Of a stretch of 64,000 nt of DNA, positions 26,633-34,342 are shown piece by piece. Origin of the DNA: JABCPE02 sp963516475 (GTDB taxonomy: Bacteria > Bacteroidota > Bacteroidia > Flavobacteriales > Weeksellaceae). Within the stretch, counting starts at the first letter, position 1. Each line of letters starts with the position of its first letter. The stretch covers positions 1 to 64,000 of the forward strand of contig CAUQBR010000003.1 of the NCBI GenBank assembly GCA_963516475.1. Reading direction: 5' to 3'. The translations under genes and the position numbers were made by a program. The notes beneath the pieces are model-generated. The model saw nothing but the letters and a program-made list of their open reading frames with translations, did no database searches and was not told where the DNA came from.

Positions 26633-27247
26633 ATGCATATAGCAGTTACAGGAAATATAGGTGCAGGAAAAACTACACTTACGACCATGCTTGCCAAGCA
26701 TTACGGCTGGAGCGCCCAGTTTGAGGATGTGGATCACAATCCCTATTTGGATGATTTCTATCAAGATATGTCAAAATGGTCTTTCGCTCTGCAGATTTAC
26801 TTTTTGGGAAGTAGATTTAGACAAGTGAAAGAGATTAGAGAGAGTGGGAAAAATATCATTCAGGACAGAACAATTTATGAAGATGCCTACATTTTCGCGG
26901 AAAATCTTAACGAGATGAACCTGCTTTCGGAGAGGGATTATCAGAATTATTCTTCTCTTTTTGAGCTGATGAAAGGGTTTGTTTCAGCGCCAGATTTATT
27001 GATTTATCTTAGAGCGAATATTTCGACGCTTACACGCCAGATAGCAAAACGAGGCAGGGACTATGAGACAGGAATAAGCATAGACTATCTCATGAGGCTT
27101 AATAATAAATATGAAAACTGGATAGGAAATTATAAAGAAGGAAAACTCTTGATTATAGATGTGAATGATTTGGATTTTGTAGAAAGAGAAGAGGATTTCG
27201 GATATATTTTGGATAGAATAGATGCCGAATTAAACGGTCTTTTTTAA
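26633..27247 (+). CDS. Deoxynucleoside kinase
   Basis: The 204-residue salvage kinase phosphorylates deoxynucleosides using ATP. The P-loop GNIGAGKTTL is at residues 7-16. The ERS-like motif QDRTIYEDAYIFA follows near residue 82, and the LID Arg-rich segment RQIAKRGRDYE near residue 138. It belongs to the dCK/dGK/dAK family; which base it prefers cannot be read from this. It converges with a NUDIX gene at a shared terminator. Confidence 0.92.
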   Translation: MHIAVTGNIGAGKTTLTTMLAKHYGWSAQFEDVDHNPYLDDFYQDMSKWSFALQIYFLGSRFRQVKEIRESGKNIIQDRTIYEDAYIFAENLNEMNLLSERDYQNYSSLFELMKGFVSAPDLLIYLRANISTLTRQIAKRGRDYETGISIDYLMRLNNKYENWIGNYKEGKLLIIDVNDLDFVEREEDFGYILDRIDAELNGLF

Positions 27248-27250
27248 CAT

Positions 27251-27282
27251 AAAAAAACTCTCAATTTTGAGAGTTTTTTGTT
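27251..27282. terminator. Bidirectional terminator between kinase and NUDIX genes
   Basis: AAAAAACTCTCAA pairs with TTGAGAGTTTTTT, with A and T runs on both sides. Confidence 0.87.
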
Positions 27283-27283
27283 T

Positions 27284-27889
27284 TTAAATGATTTTTGCTT
27301 CTTTTAAAATCAGTTCAATATTTTTAAAAGTATTTGGGAGAACCTTAGAGAGGATTTCATCTTTGGATTTCCATTCCACTTTTGTGATGCCTTCTTCTGT
27401 CTGTGGTGTAAGTTCTTTGTTATCAGTGTTTTTCATCAGATACCAAAAAGTAGCTTTTAGAATCTGAGCATTGCTGCCTCTTTCCCTGTAAGTGTGATAA
27501 GTGGCTCCTACGAAATTCTGTAATTTCAGATTTTCTATTCCTGTTTCTTCTTCTACTTCCCTTACAGCCGCGTGTTCAAGGGATTCGTCAGGTTCTAGTT
27601 TTCCTTTTGGTAAATCCCATTTTCCCAGTCTGTAGATGAAGAGAACTTTGTTTTCATCGTTTTTCACAATGCCGCCCGCTGCTTCTATATTGGTGAAAGA
27701 ATCGTGAAAATCATCCCAAATTTTATCAGGGTCTTCACCGTAGAGGTTTACAGATTGACACGAGGAGTTTTCCAAGATATCCAGAGCCGTTTCTATGGAC
27801 GCAAAATCCTCGTAAGCGATATTTTTTTCATCATCATTAGGAAGATTATTGATGGATAATTTTTTTTCATTGATAAAAACTTTATACAT
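27284..27889 (-). CDS. NUDIX hydrolase
   Basis: The protein has 201 residues from the ATG at 27887-27889. I chose this start because a longer reading would cross the -7 box at 27916-27923 and add an unrelated hydrophobic stretch. The NUDIX box GKLEPDESLEHAAVREVEEETGIE is present, matching Gx5Ex7REUxEExGU. It is preceded by an N-terminal region of about 70 residues specific to this group. The YHTYRERGSNAQ segment near residue 140 is also conserved. Members hydrolyse nucleoside diphosphates linked to other moieties; substrate is unknown. Confidence 0.88.
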   Translation of the reverse strand: MYKVFINEKKLSINNLPNDDEKNIAYEDFASIETALDILENSSCQSVNLYGEDPDKIWDDFHDSFTNIEAAGGIVKNDENKVLFIYRLGKWDLPKGKLEPDESLEHAAVREVEEETGIENLKLQNFVGATYHTYRERGSNAQILKATFWYLMKNTDNKELTPQTEEGITKVEWKSKDEILSKVLPNTFKNIELILKEAKII

Positions 27890-27915
27890 TTGCTGAATCT
27901 TTGAAGTTAATATTG

Positions 27916-27923
27916 CAAAAATA
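27916..27923 (-). promoter_or_regulatory. -7 box (TATTTTTG) of the NUDIX gene
   Basis: CAAAAATA on the plus strand, 26 bases upstream of the NUDIX ATG, in the 40-base gap to the divergent SRPBCC gene. Confidence 0.55.
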
Positions 27924-27929
27924 TAAAAA

Positions 27930-28319
27930 ATGAAATTAGAAGGAAGAAAAGTGATGGTAAATAAATCTACAAAAGATTTATTTGAAATGCTCAAAAAACC
28001 TGAAGATTATAAACATCTGATGCCAGAGAGTTTGGTTTCTTTTGAAACAACAGAAAATGGCTTTAAGTTCGGTCTAAAAGGAATGCCTGAAATCGCACTG
28101 AAAATCTCAGAAATGGTGGAGGACAAGAAGGTGGTGCTTACATCAGGAAATCCTTTCTTGGATTTCGCTTTGACAGGGCAGATGGATGCAGTTTCCGAAA
28201 ATAAATCAGAAGTTCAAATATTATTCGAAGGGCAGTTTAATCCATTTATTAAAATGATGGTAGAGAAGCCGTTACAAAGCTTTATCGATAACCTTACTGA
28301 TAAAATTGAAGGATTATAA
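27930..28319 (+). CDS. SRPBCC family protein
   Basis: The 129-residue protein begins MKLEGRKVMVNKSTKDLFEML and has the alternating strands and long C-terminal helix of the SRPBCC/START-like helix-grip fold. There are no catalytic residues to point to; members bind hydrophobic ligands. Its stop lies three bases before the ATG of the TSUP fusion gene, so the two are almost certainly one transcript. A link to that transporter is inferred only from this spacing. Confidence 0.82.
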   Translation: MKLEGRKVMVNKSTKDLFEMLKKPEDYKHLMPESLVSFETTENGFKFGLKGMPEIALKISEMVEDKKVVLTSGNPFLDFALTGQMDAVSENKSEVQILFEGQFNPFIKMMVEKPLQSFIDNLTDKIEGL

Positions 28320-28322
28320 TGG

Positions 28323-29621
28323 ATGAATTCTCAGGAAGGAAGTAAATATATAGCTCAGCATTTACCTGTTTTTCTAAACATGGTAGACAAAAAAATCCTC
28401 ATCGTCGGCGGTGGGGAATTGGCGTTTGAGCAGGTGCTTTATATCCTTGAAAATGCTCCCAATTCTGAAATTTTGGTGGTTGGGGAACAGATAGATGATA
28501 GAATAGAGGAGCTTAGAGAGGTCTGTGCTAATCTATCTATCGCCCAAAAAACTTTTGAAAAAACGGATTTAGAAAATCAAGAATTGGTTTTCATTACTCT
28601 GAAAGATACTTTACAAACCAAACAAATCATAAAAGAAGCTAAAGATAGAGGAATCCTCATAAATGCGCCTCTTTATCCAGAGTTTAATGATTTTTACATT
28701 CAAGTAGATGATGTTCAGTCTGCTGATATTCAGGACTATACAGGAAGTTATTGGAAGAAGATCGCTTTTACAAGCATTGCTGCTTTTTTTATTCTGATAC
28801 TCGGGAATATTTTAAATTTATTTATTTCTTATGATGAATTTTCAACAGGAATAAAATGGCTACTAGGAGAAATAGATGGACTGTTTTATTGGATGATTCT
28901 CATAGGTTTTGTGGCTCAGCTTATAGATGGGCTTCTGGGGATGGGCTATGGGCTTACTTCTACGGCAGCATTGCTCAGTGCGGGCGTTCCGCTTCCTGCC
29001 ATTAGTGGTAGTATCCATACGGCAGAGATGTTTTCGAGTGGGGCATCTGGGCTAAGTCATTATAAATTCGGAAATGTGAACAAAAAACTCCTGAAATTCC
29101 TAATTATCCCAGGGGTGATAGGTGCAGTTTCAGGTGCGGTTTTATTGTCCATGTTTAGTTTAGAATATACCCATATCATCAAGCCGATACTTGCATTTTA
29201 CACTTTTTTACTTGGGGTGAGAATTTTGGTAAGAGTTTTTGGAAAGAAAAAAGAAACCAAAAAACTGAAAAATGTAGGCTGGCTGGCGTTTTTTGGCGGT
29301 TTTCTGGACTCTTTTGCGGGTGGAGGCTGGGGGCCTTTGGTAACGACAACACTGATTTCAAAAGGAAAAACACCGAGATTTGTGATTGGAACGGTCAGTT
29401 TATCAGAGTTTTTTATTACATTTGCTAGTGGGCTTACATTTTTTGCTTTTTTAGGGCTGAGCCATTGGCAGGTTATTTTGGGGCTGGTTCTTGGTGGGAT
29501 GCTGGCGGCGCCTTTGGCAGCAAAACTAGCAGGAAAACTCCCTACAAAAGCCATGTTTATAGGAGTGGGAGTGCTGGTCATTTTGTGGTCACTTAATATA
29601 TTAGTTAAATCATTTATATAA
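28323..29621 (+). CDS. Siroheme-synthase-like Rossmann domain fused to a TSUP (TauE/SafE) transporter
   Basis: The protein has 432 residues. Residues 1-140 resemble the NAD-binding half of siroheme synthase/precorrin-2 dehydrogenase (KKILIVGGGELAFEQV, then EILVVGEQ, FITLKD, ILINAPLYPEFNDFYI). Residues 150-432 form eight or so transmembrane helices of the TSUP family (LIDGLLGMGYGLTSTAALLS, and its second-half copy GGFLDSFAGGGWGPLVTTTLI). TSUP proteins export sulfite or sulfonates. The fusion suggests a tie to siroheme-dependent sulfite reduction, but the sulfate genes are 16 kb away here. The dehydrogenase part lacks the following catalytic/dimerisation domain. Confidence 0.88.
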   Translation: MNSQEGSKYIAQHLPVFLNMVDKKILIVGGGELAFEQVLYILENAPNSEILVVGEQIDDRIEELREVCANLSIAQKTFEKTDLENQELVFITLKDTLQTKQIIKEAKDRGILINAPLYPEFNDFYIQVDDVQSADIQDYTGSYWKKIAFTSIAAFFILILGNILNLFISYDEFSTGIKWLLGEIDGLFYWMILIGFVAQLIDGLLGMGYGLTSTAALLSAGVPLPAISGSIHTAEMFSSGASGLSHYKFGNVNKKLLKFLIIPGVIGAVSGAVLLSMFSLEYTHIIKPILAFYTFLLGVRILVRVFGKKKETKKLKNVGWLAFFGGFLDSFAGGGWGPLVTTTLISKGKTPRFVIGTVSLSEFFITFASGLTFFAFLGLSHWQVILGLVLGGMLAAPLAAKLAGKLPTKAMFIGVGVLVILWSLNILVKSFI

Positions 29622-29634
29622 AAAATTATAATTT

Positions 29635-31392
29635 ATGAAAAGAAGCTTTATTTTATTAGCAGCGCATTTATTTGTATGCTCATACGCACAACAGATACAA
29701 GATACGATAAAGGTAAAAATCCCATATATAGGTCAAAATGGAGGTGCATACTCTTTGGGGTGGAGCCTAGATGAGTCGAAAGAGAATATTTATTTGTATA
29801 CATTTAGTCATGTTAATGGTTATCAAGTGATTTCTTCCGAAGAAGAAATAAAAGAAGGGCAAAAGAAATATGAGGATAAGTCTTGGTGGGGTAAATTTTT
29901 AGAGAATGCGACGAGAGGGAATAATTATAAATTCGCAATTAACCCAATAGTAGCAGAAACAAAGATTAATATTTCTGATAAAAAGAGGCGTCATGAGATA
30001 CAGATGTTTCATAATATAGACAATGTTCCTGAAGGGAAAAATGTTTATTTTATTGGGGGAAGTTCAGGGATGGTAGATTTAGGAGGGTCATCATTCCGAG
30101 CAGGAAGTATGATAAAAGACCACCAAAAAGATATCAATAAAGCTCTTCGCTATACTCCTAAAATTCCTAATGAAGTTCTTAATTTCCTAGTAGTGCAGTA
30201 TAGAGGAGATGGAATATTAGGGCTTAAAAACCTTAGACCTTTTGTAGAGCGTAGAAAAGCAGAGTTTTTATATGATACTACTAAAGGGTTTCATACCAAG
30301 ACCGAAAAAATTGTAGAAATAGATCTTCAGGATTATATAGATTTTAAAGAATATTCTTATGTAGAAGACTCTTATAACATAAATAAAGAGTCGGTAGTAG
30401 CATGGTTCGTTAATAAAAAAGGTGAATATCTTTATCTTTTCTACAATGGAAAAACGAAAGAAAAACCAGAGTTGAGAAAATATGATTTTGAAAACAAAAG
30501 AGAGATAAAGGTAAAAAACCAAGTAATCTATAATGAAGACTACAAGGCATATGGTTTCCTATCTGTGTTTGGATATGATAAAAAACAAGATAAGGATAAA
30601 AAACAATACGCTAAAGAGGAGTTTGATATCGTAATTACAGATTTACAGGGTAAGGAGATCAGTAGAAAAACTATAAAATGGGGGAACGGCGAGACTTATA
30701 AAGATATTCTGACTCCTATGAAGGTTTTCTATAAAGATGGAAAACTGAAGATAATGAATAACCATATCCAAACTTTCTTTAAGAGATATTATGAGTTCTT
30801 GGAGTATGATATGAATACCGGAGAGATAAAGAGCTATGGTTTACAGGATAAAGATGAATTAACACAGGATAAAGCTCACTCATTTGTTAAAAACTATTTA
30901 TACGAAACATCTGCGGATTATAAAATGGGGAAGAATAAAGTTTTTATAAAAACTGAGAAAGAATCTTCAGATTCTAAAGCTGTGAATTCGCCTAAAATAG
31001 ATGTAGGGTTCAATGTGCTGGTGGTTGATGAAAATTATAAACCATTAGGATATAGTATTTTTAGAGATGTTTTACCACAAATAAACGGAAAGGAAAAAAT
31101 ATCGTATCAGTTGGTTTTAGATAGAGAAAATGAACTAGTAGTTTTGGCTAACCAAGGTTCTTCATATTATTTGATAAAAGTAGATGAATCAGGAAAAGTA
31201 TCTGCACAGAGAATAAAAACTTCTTTTGAAACTACCTCAGAAAATAAGGTGTATTTTGGGTATTCTGATTTAAATCCAGCCCTTGTAGATGTGGAGCGCA
31301 GAAAAATATATATTATAAATCAATACTATAGCCAGCCAGGTTATCAAGAAAGGATTTTGAAGGAAGTGGGAATCAGTGTAATAGGATTTTAA
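29635..31392 (+). CDS. Large secreted protein of unknown function
   Basis: The 585-residue protein has a signal peptide (residues 1-18, ending SYA before QQ). The sequence after it is beta-rich and charged, with short strands separated by Lys/Glu-rich turns and without Cys in the mature part. No family is recognised. It lies 13 bases after the TSUP fusion and three bases before the kinase gene. It could therefore be co-transcribed with both, although its base composition is more AT-rich than theirs. General build resembles the 2034-3569 protein. Confidence 0.85.
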   Translation: MKRSFILLAAHLFVCSYAQQIQDTIKVKIPYIGQNGGAYSLGWSLDESKENIYLYTFSHVNGYQVISSEEEIKEGQKKYEDKSWWGKFLENATRGNNYKFAINPIVAETKINISDKKRRHEIQMFHNIDNVPEGKNVYFIGGSSGMVDLGGSSFRAGSMIKDHQKDINKALRYTPKIPNEVLNFLVVQYRGDGILGLKNLRPFVERRKAEFLYDTTKGFHTKTEKIVEIDLQDYIDFKEYSYVEDSYNINKESVVAWFVNKKGEYLYLFYNGKTKEKPELRKYDFENKREIKVKNQVIYNEDYKAYGFLSVFGYDKKQDKDKKQYAKEEFDIVITDLQGKEISRKTIKWGNGETYKDILTPMKVFYKDGKLKIMNNHIQTFFKRYYEFLEYDMNTGEIKSYGLQDKDELTQDKAHSFVKNYLYETSADYKMGKNKVFIKTEKESSDSKAVNSPKIDVGFNVLVVDENYKPLGYSIFRDVLPQINGKEKISYQLVLDRENELVVLANQGSSYYLIKVDESGKVSAQRIKTSFETTSENKVYFGYSDLNPALVDVERRKIYIINQYYSQPGYQERILKEVGISVIGF

Positions 31393-31395
31393 GTT

Positions 31396-32322
31396 ATGAG
31401 AGTACCTCTTTTTTATGCTAAAATTCTCCTTTTTGGGGAGTATGGGATTATCGAGAATTCTCAGGGATTGACCCTGCCGTACAGCTTTTATAAAGGCTGT
31501 TTCAAGTTTTCTGTTCTAGAATCAGAGTTTGAAAAAAAATCCAATGAATCTCTGAAAAAATATTGGGAATATTTAGCAAAATTAGAACTTCCAGAGCAGT
31601 TTAGATTAGATTTGCCAGCTTTAAAGAAGGATATTGAAAATGGATTGTTTTTCGATTCCAATATTCCGCAGGGATATGGCGTGGGGAGTTCTGGGGCTTT
31701 GGTAGCGGCTATTTTTGACCGATATTCCGTAGTTCAGCATAAACCTGAAGAAATCGGGAAAAATGAATTGAAGGAACTGAAAAAAGTTTTCGGAGAGCTG
31801 GAAAGTTTCTTCCATGGCAAAAGTTCGGGGATAGACCCACTAATCTGCTATATGAACCTGCCTATTTTGATAGAAAATAAAGAGAATGTGGGTAGAGTGG
31901 AAATTCCACAGGAAAACGAAGGGAAAGGAGCGATTTTTCTTATCGATTCTGGCGTAGTGGGAGAAACAGGGCCGATGGTTCAGATTTTCTTTGAAAAATT
32001 AAAAAACGAAGGATTTAGAAAAACCCTGAAAGAGGAGTTTATCAAGTATAATAATGCCTGCATTCAGTCCTTTTTGAACAAGGAAATGACGCCATTTTTT
32101 AAGAACATGAAAGCCCTTTCCAAATGGGCGTATGAGCATTTCCGACCGATGATTCCAGATAGCGTTTTCAACGCATGGAAAAAGGGTCTGGATACCAATG
32201 CTTACTATCTCAAACTCTGTGGTAGTGGGGGCGGAGGCTATATTTTAGGCTTTACTAAGGATTACGAAAAAGCTGAAAAAATGCTGAAAGGCTTTCATAA
32301 AGAGGTGATTTACAGATTTTAA
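31396..32322 (+). CDS. mvk: GHMP family kinase, probable mevalonate kinase
   Basis: The 308-residue protein has the GHMP motifs: LFGEYGIIE near residue 12, PQGYGVGSSGALVAA at about 92-106 (ATP loop), SSGIDPL near residue 149 and CGSGGGGYILGF near residue 275. It phosphorylates mevalonate or a related intermediate of the mevalonate route to isoprenoids. Bacteroidota of this group use that route, and HMG-CoA synthase is encoded at 38727-40043. It lies just before a prenyltransferase gene. Assignment to mevalonate rather than phosphomevalonate is from overall similarity. Confidence 0.82.
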   Translation: MRVPLFYAKILLFGEYGIIENSQGLTLPYSFYKGCFKFSVLESEFEKKSNESLKKYWEYLAKLELPEQFRLDLPALKKDIENGLFFDSNIPQGYGVGSSGALVAAIFDRYSVVQHKPEEIGKNELKELKKVFGELESFFHGKSSGIDPLICYMNLPILIENKENVGRVEIPQENEGKGAIFLIDSGVVGETGPMVQIFFEKLKNEGFRKTLKEEFIKYNNACIQSFLNKEMTPFFKNMKALSKWAYEHFRPMIPDSVFNAWKKGLDTNAYYLKLCGSGGGGYILGFTKDYEKAEKMLKGFHKEVIYRF

Positions 32323-32333
32323 ACAATTTCTGA

Positions 32334-33200
32334 ATGAAAAACCTTTTTCTTCATAGGGCGATGCAGTTTGTCAGTCTGCTTTTGGGAGTGAGGATTTTTA
32401 GGCTGGTTTTTCTTACTTTTTCGCTTTATGTTTTTACTTTTTTTATAATTAAAACCGTTGATTTTACAGATGTTAAAATTCATGGAATTATCTTTTGTTC
32501 CCTGATGAGCATTGCAGCTGGCGGACTGATAAATCAGTTTTATGATGAGGAAAAGGATAAAATCATCAAACCCTTTCGTGCTAGGTTGCAGGCTTTTCTG
32601 AAGAAAAAATATTTCCTTTATTTTTATCTTATTTTGAATATTTTATCGCTGGGGATTTCGCTGTATCTCTCTTGGCGAATATTTTTGTATTTTATTGTTT
32701 ATCAGTTTTTTATTTGGTTTTACAGCCATAAGCTGAGCAAGATTTTACTGATAAATAATTTCACCTATGTGCTGCTCTCTGTTTATCCGTTTTTTGGGAT
32801 ATTGGTTTATTATCAGTACTTTACGATAGGAATTTTTCTTTTGTCGGCGTTTTTGTTCTTGCTCCTGCTGAGTATGGATATTATAAAGGATTTGCTTAGT
32901 CGGGAAGCCGATGAGGCTCTTGGTTATCAGACTTTTCCGATAGTTTATGGCGTTGGAAAAACATCTAAACTTGTGCAGGTGCTACTTTTATCGGCAGGTT
33001 TTCTTGCATTGTTTATATTGACAAATCAGGATTTGGGTCTGCATTCGTATTATTTTGGCGCTACGATTGTTTTCCTCGCTTTTGTTTTACTTTTATTAAG
33101 AAACCAAAGTAAGAAAAACTATTTTGCAGTATCCATTTTACTGAAAATCTGGATTTTTGTAGGAGTTATTTCTATGCTGGTAAGTGCAGTTTTTGTTTAA
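32334..33200 (+). CDS. UbiA family prenyltransferase (geranylgeranylglycerol-phosphate geranylgeranyltransferase-like)
   Basis: The 288-residue polytopic membrane enzyme has about eight helices. The first Asp-rich motif is NQFYDEEKDKIIKP (about 63-76) and the second is SMDIIKDLLSREADEALGYQTFP (about 181-204), as in UbiA enzymes. The closest annotated group in Bacteroidota is the archaeal-type GGGP transferase, which moves a prenyl group onto a glycerol phosphate; quinone prenylation remains possible. It is coupled to the mevalonate-type kinase 11 bases upstream. Its stop overlaps the converging lipoprotein gene (TTTAAA). Confidence 0.82.
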   Translation: MKNLFLHRAMQFVSLLLGVRIFRLVFLTFSLYVFTFFIIKTVDFTDVKIHGIIFCSLMSIAAGGLINQFYDEEKDKIIKPFRARLQAFLKKKYFLYFYLILNILSLGISLYLSWRIFLYFIVYQFFIWFYSHKLSKILLINNFTYVLLSVYPFFGILVYYQYFTIGIFLLSAFLFLLLLSMDIIKDLLSREADEALGYQTFPIVYGVGKTSKLVQVLLLSAGFLALFILTNQDLGLHSYYFGATIVFLAFVLLLLRNQSKKNYFAVSILLKIWIFVGVISMLVSAVFV

Positions 33201-33763
33201 AACATTTTGAGTTTTCGTAGATTTTTTATCAAATCTTTGATAGCACCTTTTGTTCCCACTTTTATAGAGTTTTCGGCTTTTCCTATGAGTCTGGCGTTGC
33301 CTTTGTAGGTGTCATATTGGTTCTCCATTATCAGGTTTCCGTCGCTGTCATAGAGTTTTAGGCTTACCAATACTTGATTAGAAAACACATATTTACCGAT
33401 ACCTACTTTGAAGTATTTGACTTTTGGGACGATTATCGCTTCGGCATTATTATTTTTTCCAACTTCCTTAATGTACTCAGTATCAACATTGTCATAGTCC
33501 ATAGAACTGTCCATTTGAACAGTTTTTATGTTGCTGCTGTAAAGACTCATTTGGTCAGTTACAGCACTAAAAAAAGCTTGGTTTGTTGGAGGTTTTATTT
33601 CTTCTATTTCAGGAAAAACAGCAGGCTGGAAGTAGATTATTTTCTTTATTTTACCTAATTTATAATCAGGTTTGTAGCCTAATAATTTACTCCCAAAACT
33701 AGAACAGCCAGCCAAAACAAGCCCAGCTGCGATGCCCAATAGTATAACTTTTTTCCGATTCAT
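33197..33763 (-). CDS. Putative lipoprotein
   Basis: The protein has 188 residues from the ATG at 33761-33763. An upstream GTG at 33770-33772 is rejected because it sits at the edge of the -7 box. The lipoprotein signal ends LVLAGC (Cys19). The mature region is a mixed alpha/beta domain with DNVDTEYIKEVGKNNNAEAIIVPKV and VSLKLYDSDGNLI. It recalls GNA1162/DUF4136-type periplasmic lipoproteins, without a firm match. It overlaps the prenyltransferase stop by four bases, tail to tail. Confidence 0.8.
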   Translation of the reverse strand: MNRKKVILLGIAAGLVLAGCSSFGSKLLGYKPDYKLGKIKKIIYFQPAVFPEIEEIKPPTNQAFFSAVTDQMSLYSSNIKTVQMDSSMDYDNVDTEYIKEVGKNNNAEAIIVPKVKYFKVGIGKYVFSNQVLVSLKLYDSDGNLIMENQYDTYKGNARLIGKAENSIKVGTKGAIKDLIKNLRKLKMF

Positions 33764-33771
33764 ATTCCGCA

Positions 33772-33779
33772 CAAAGATA
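33772..33779 (-). promoter_or_regulatory. -7 box (TATCTTTG) of the putative lipoprotein gene
   Basis: CAAAGATA on the plus strand, eight bases before the chosen ATG. Confidence 0.65.
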
Positions 33780-33836
33780 CTTTAATTTATTTACTAAAAA
33801 TTAGCATAAAAAATTTTTTATTCTAAAAATAATTTT

Positions 33837-33844
33837 TACATTTG
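33837..33844 (+). promoter_or_regulatory. -7 box (TACATTTG) of rpsO
   Basis: Exact TAnnTTTG 37 bases before the rpsO ATG. Confidence 0.7.
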
Positions 33845-33881
33845 CAGCCTCATACATAATAATCATTTAAATAATATTGGA

Positions 33882-34151
33882 ATGTATCTAACAAAAGAAG
33901 TAAAAGCAGAACTTTTCGCAAAACATGGAAAATCTGCACAGGACACAGGAAGTGCTGAGGGGCAAATCGCTCTTTTCACATTTAGAATTAATCATTTATC
34001 TCAACACTTGAAATCTAACCACAAAGATTATGCTACTGAGAGATCACTAGTAAAATTGGTAGGTAAGAGAAAAAGACTTCTGGATTATCTTAAAAAGAAA
34101 GATATCAACAGATATAGAGCTATCATTGCAGAGCTTGGAATTAGAAAATAA
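33882..34151 (+). CDS. rpsO: 30S ribosomal protein S15
   Basis: The 89-residue protein has the S15 core: TGSAEGQIALFTFRINHLSQHLKSNHKDYATERSL and the LVGKRKRLLDYLKKKD helix, which bind the 16S rRNA three-way junction. Length is the family norm. rpsO-pnp order is conserved across bacteria. Here a terminator and a separate promoter lie between the two genes. Confidence 0.97.
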   Translation: MYLTKEVKAELFAKHGKSAQDTGSAEGQIALFTFRINHLSQHLKSNHKDYATERSLVKLVGKRKRLLDYLKKKDINRYRAIIAELGIRK

Positions 34152-34166
34152 TAATTCAGATAACAT

Positions 34167-34203
34167 AAAAAAGCAACTCAGTATTTTGGGTTGCTTTTTT
34201 AAT
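34167..34203 (+). terminator. Terminator of rpsO
   Basis: AAAAAAGCAAC pairs with GTTGCTTTTTT around a 12-base loop. Confidence 0.87.
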
Positions 34204-34240
34204 TTTTTAATAAAATGGTAAATTTTCCCTCAAAAAAACT

Positions 34241-34248
34241 TACCTTTG
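34241..34248 (+). promoter_or_regulatory. -7 box (TACCTTTG) of pnp
   Basis: Exact TAnnTTTG 94 bases before the pnp ATG, giving a leader of about 90 bases. Confidence 0.7.
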
Positions 34249-34277
34249 CACACGAAAATTAATAGAGTATTAACAAT

Positions 34278-34326
34278 ATGCCTGCCGAAAGAAGTGGCGC
34301 AGGTGTCCGAAAGTAGAAATTTCGGA
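34278..34326 (+). promoter_or_regulatory. Structured pnp leader: two hairpins and a 12-codon ORF
   Basis: Hairpin 1: CCTGC (34281-34285) with GCAGG (34299-34303). Hairpin 2: TCCGAAA (34306-34312) with TTTCGGA (34320-34326), a perfect seven-base stem. An ATG at 34278 opens a 12-codon reading frame (MPAERSGAGVRK) ending at TAG 34314-34316, across both hairpins. E. coli pnp controls itself through a leader hairpin, so autoregulation is plausible. Neither the structure nor translation is proven. Confidence 0.55.
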
Positions 34327-34342
34327 GTAAAAATTAAAATTT

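Noticed and set aside
27890..27994. Extended NUDIX N-terminus starting at 27994
   Set aside because: It would cross the -7 box and overlap the divergent SRPBCC gene; the ATG at 27889 gives a normal NUDIX protein.
29635..31392. Homology between the secreted proteins at 2034-3569 and 29635-31392
   Set aside because: They look alike in composition and strand pattern, but I could not line up enough shared residues to claim a common family; a profile comparison would settle it.
33764..33772. GTG start extending the lipoprotein gene to 33772
   Set aside because: The GTG touches the TATCTTTG box and gives a worse lipoprotein signal than the ATG at 33763.
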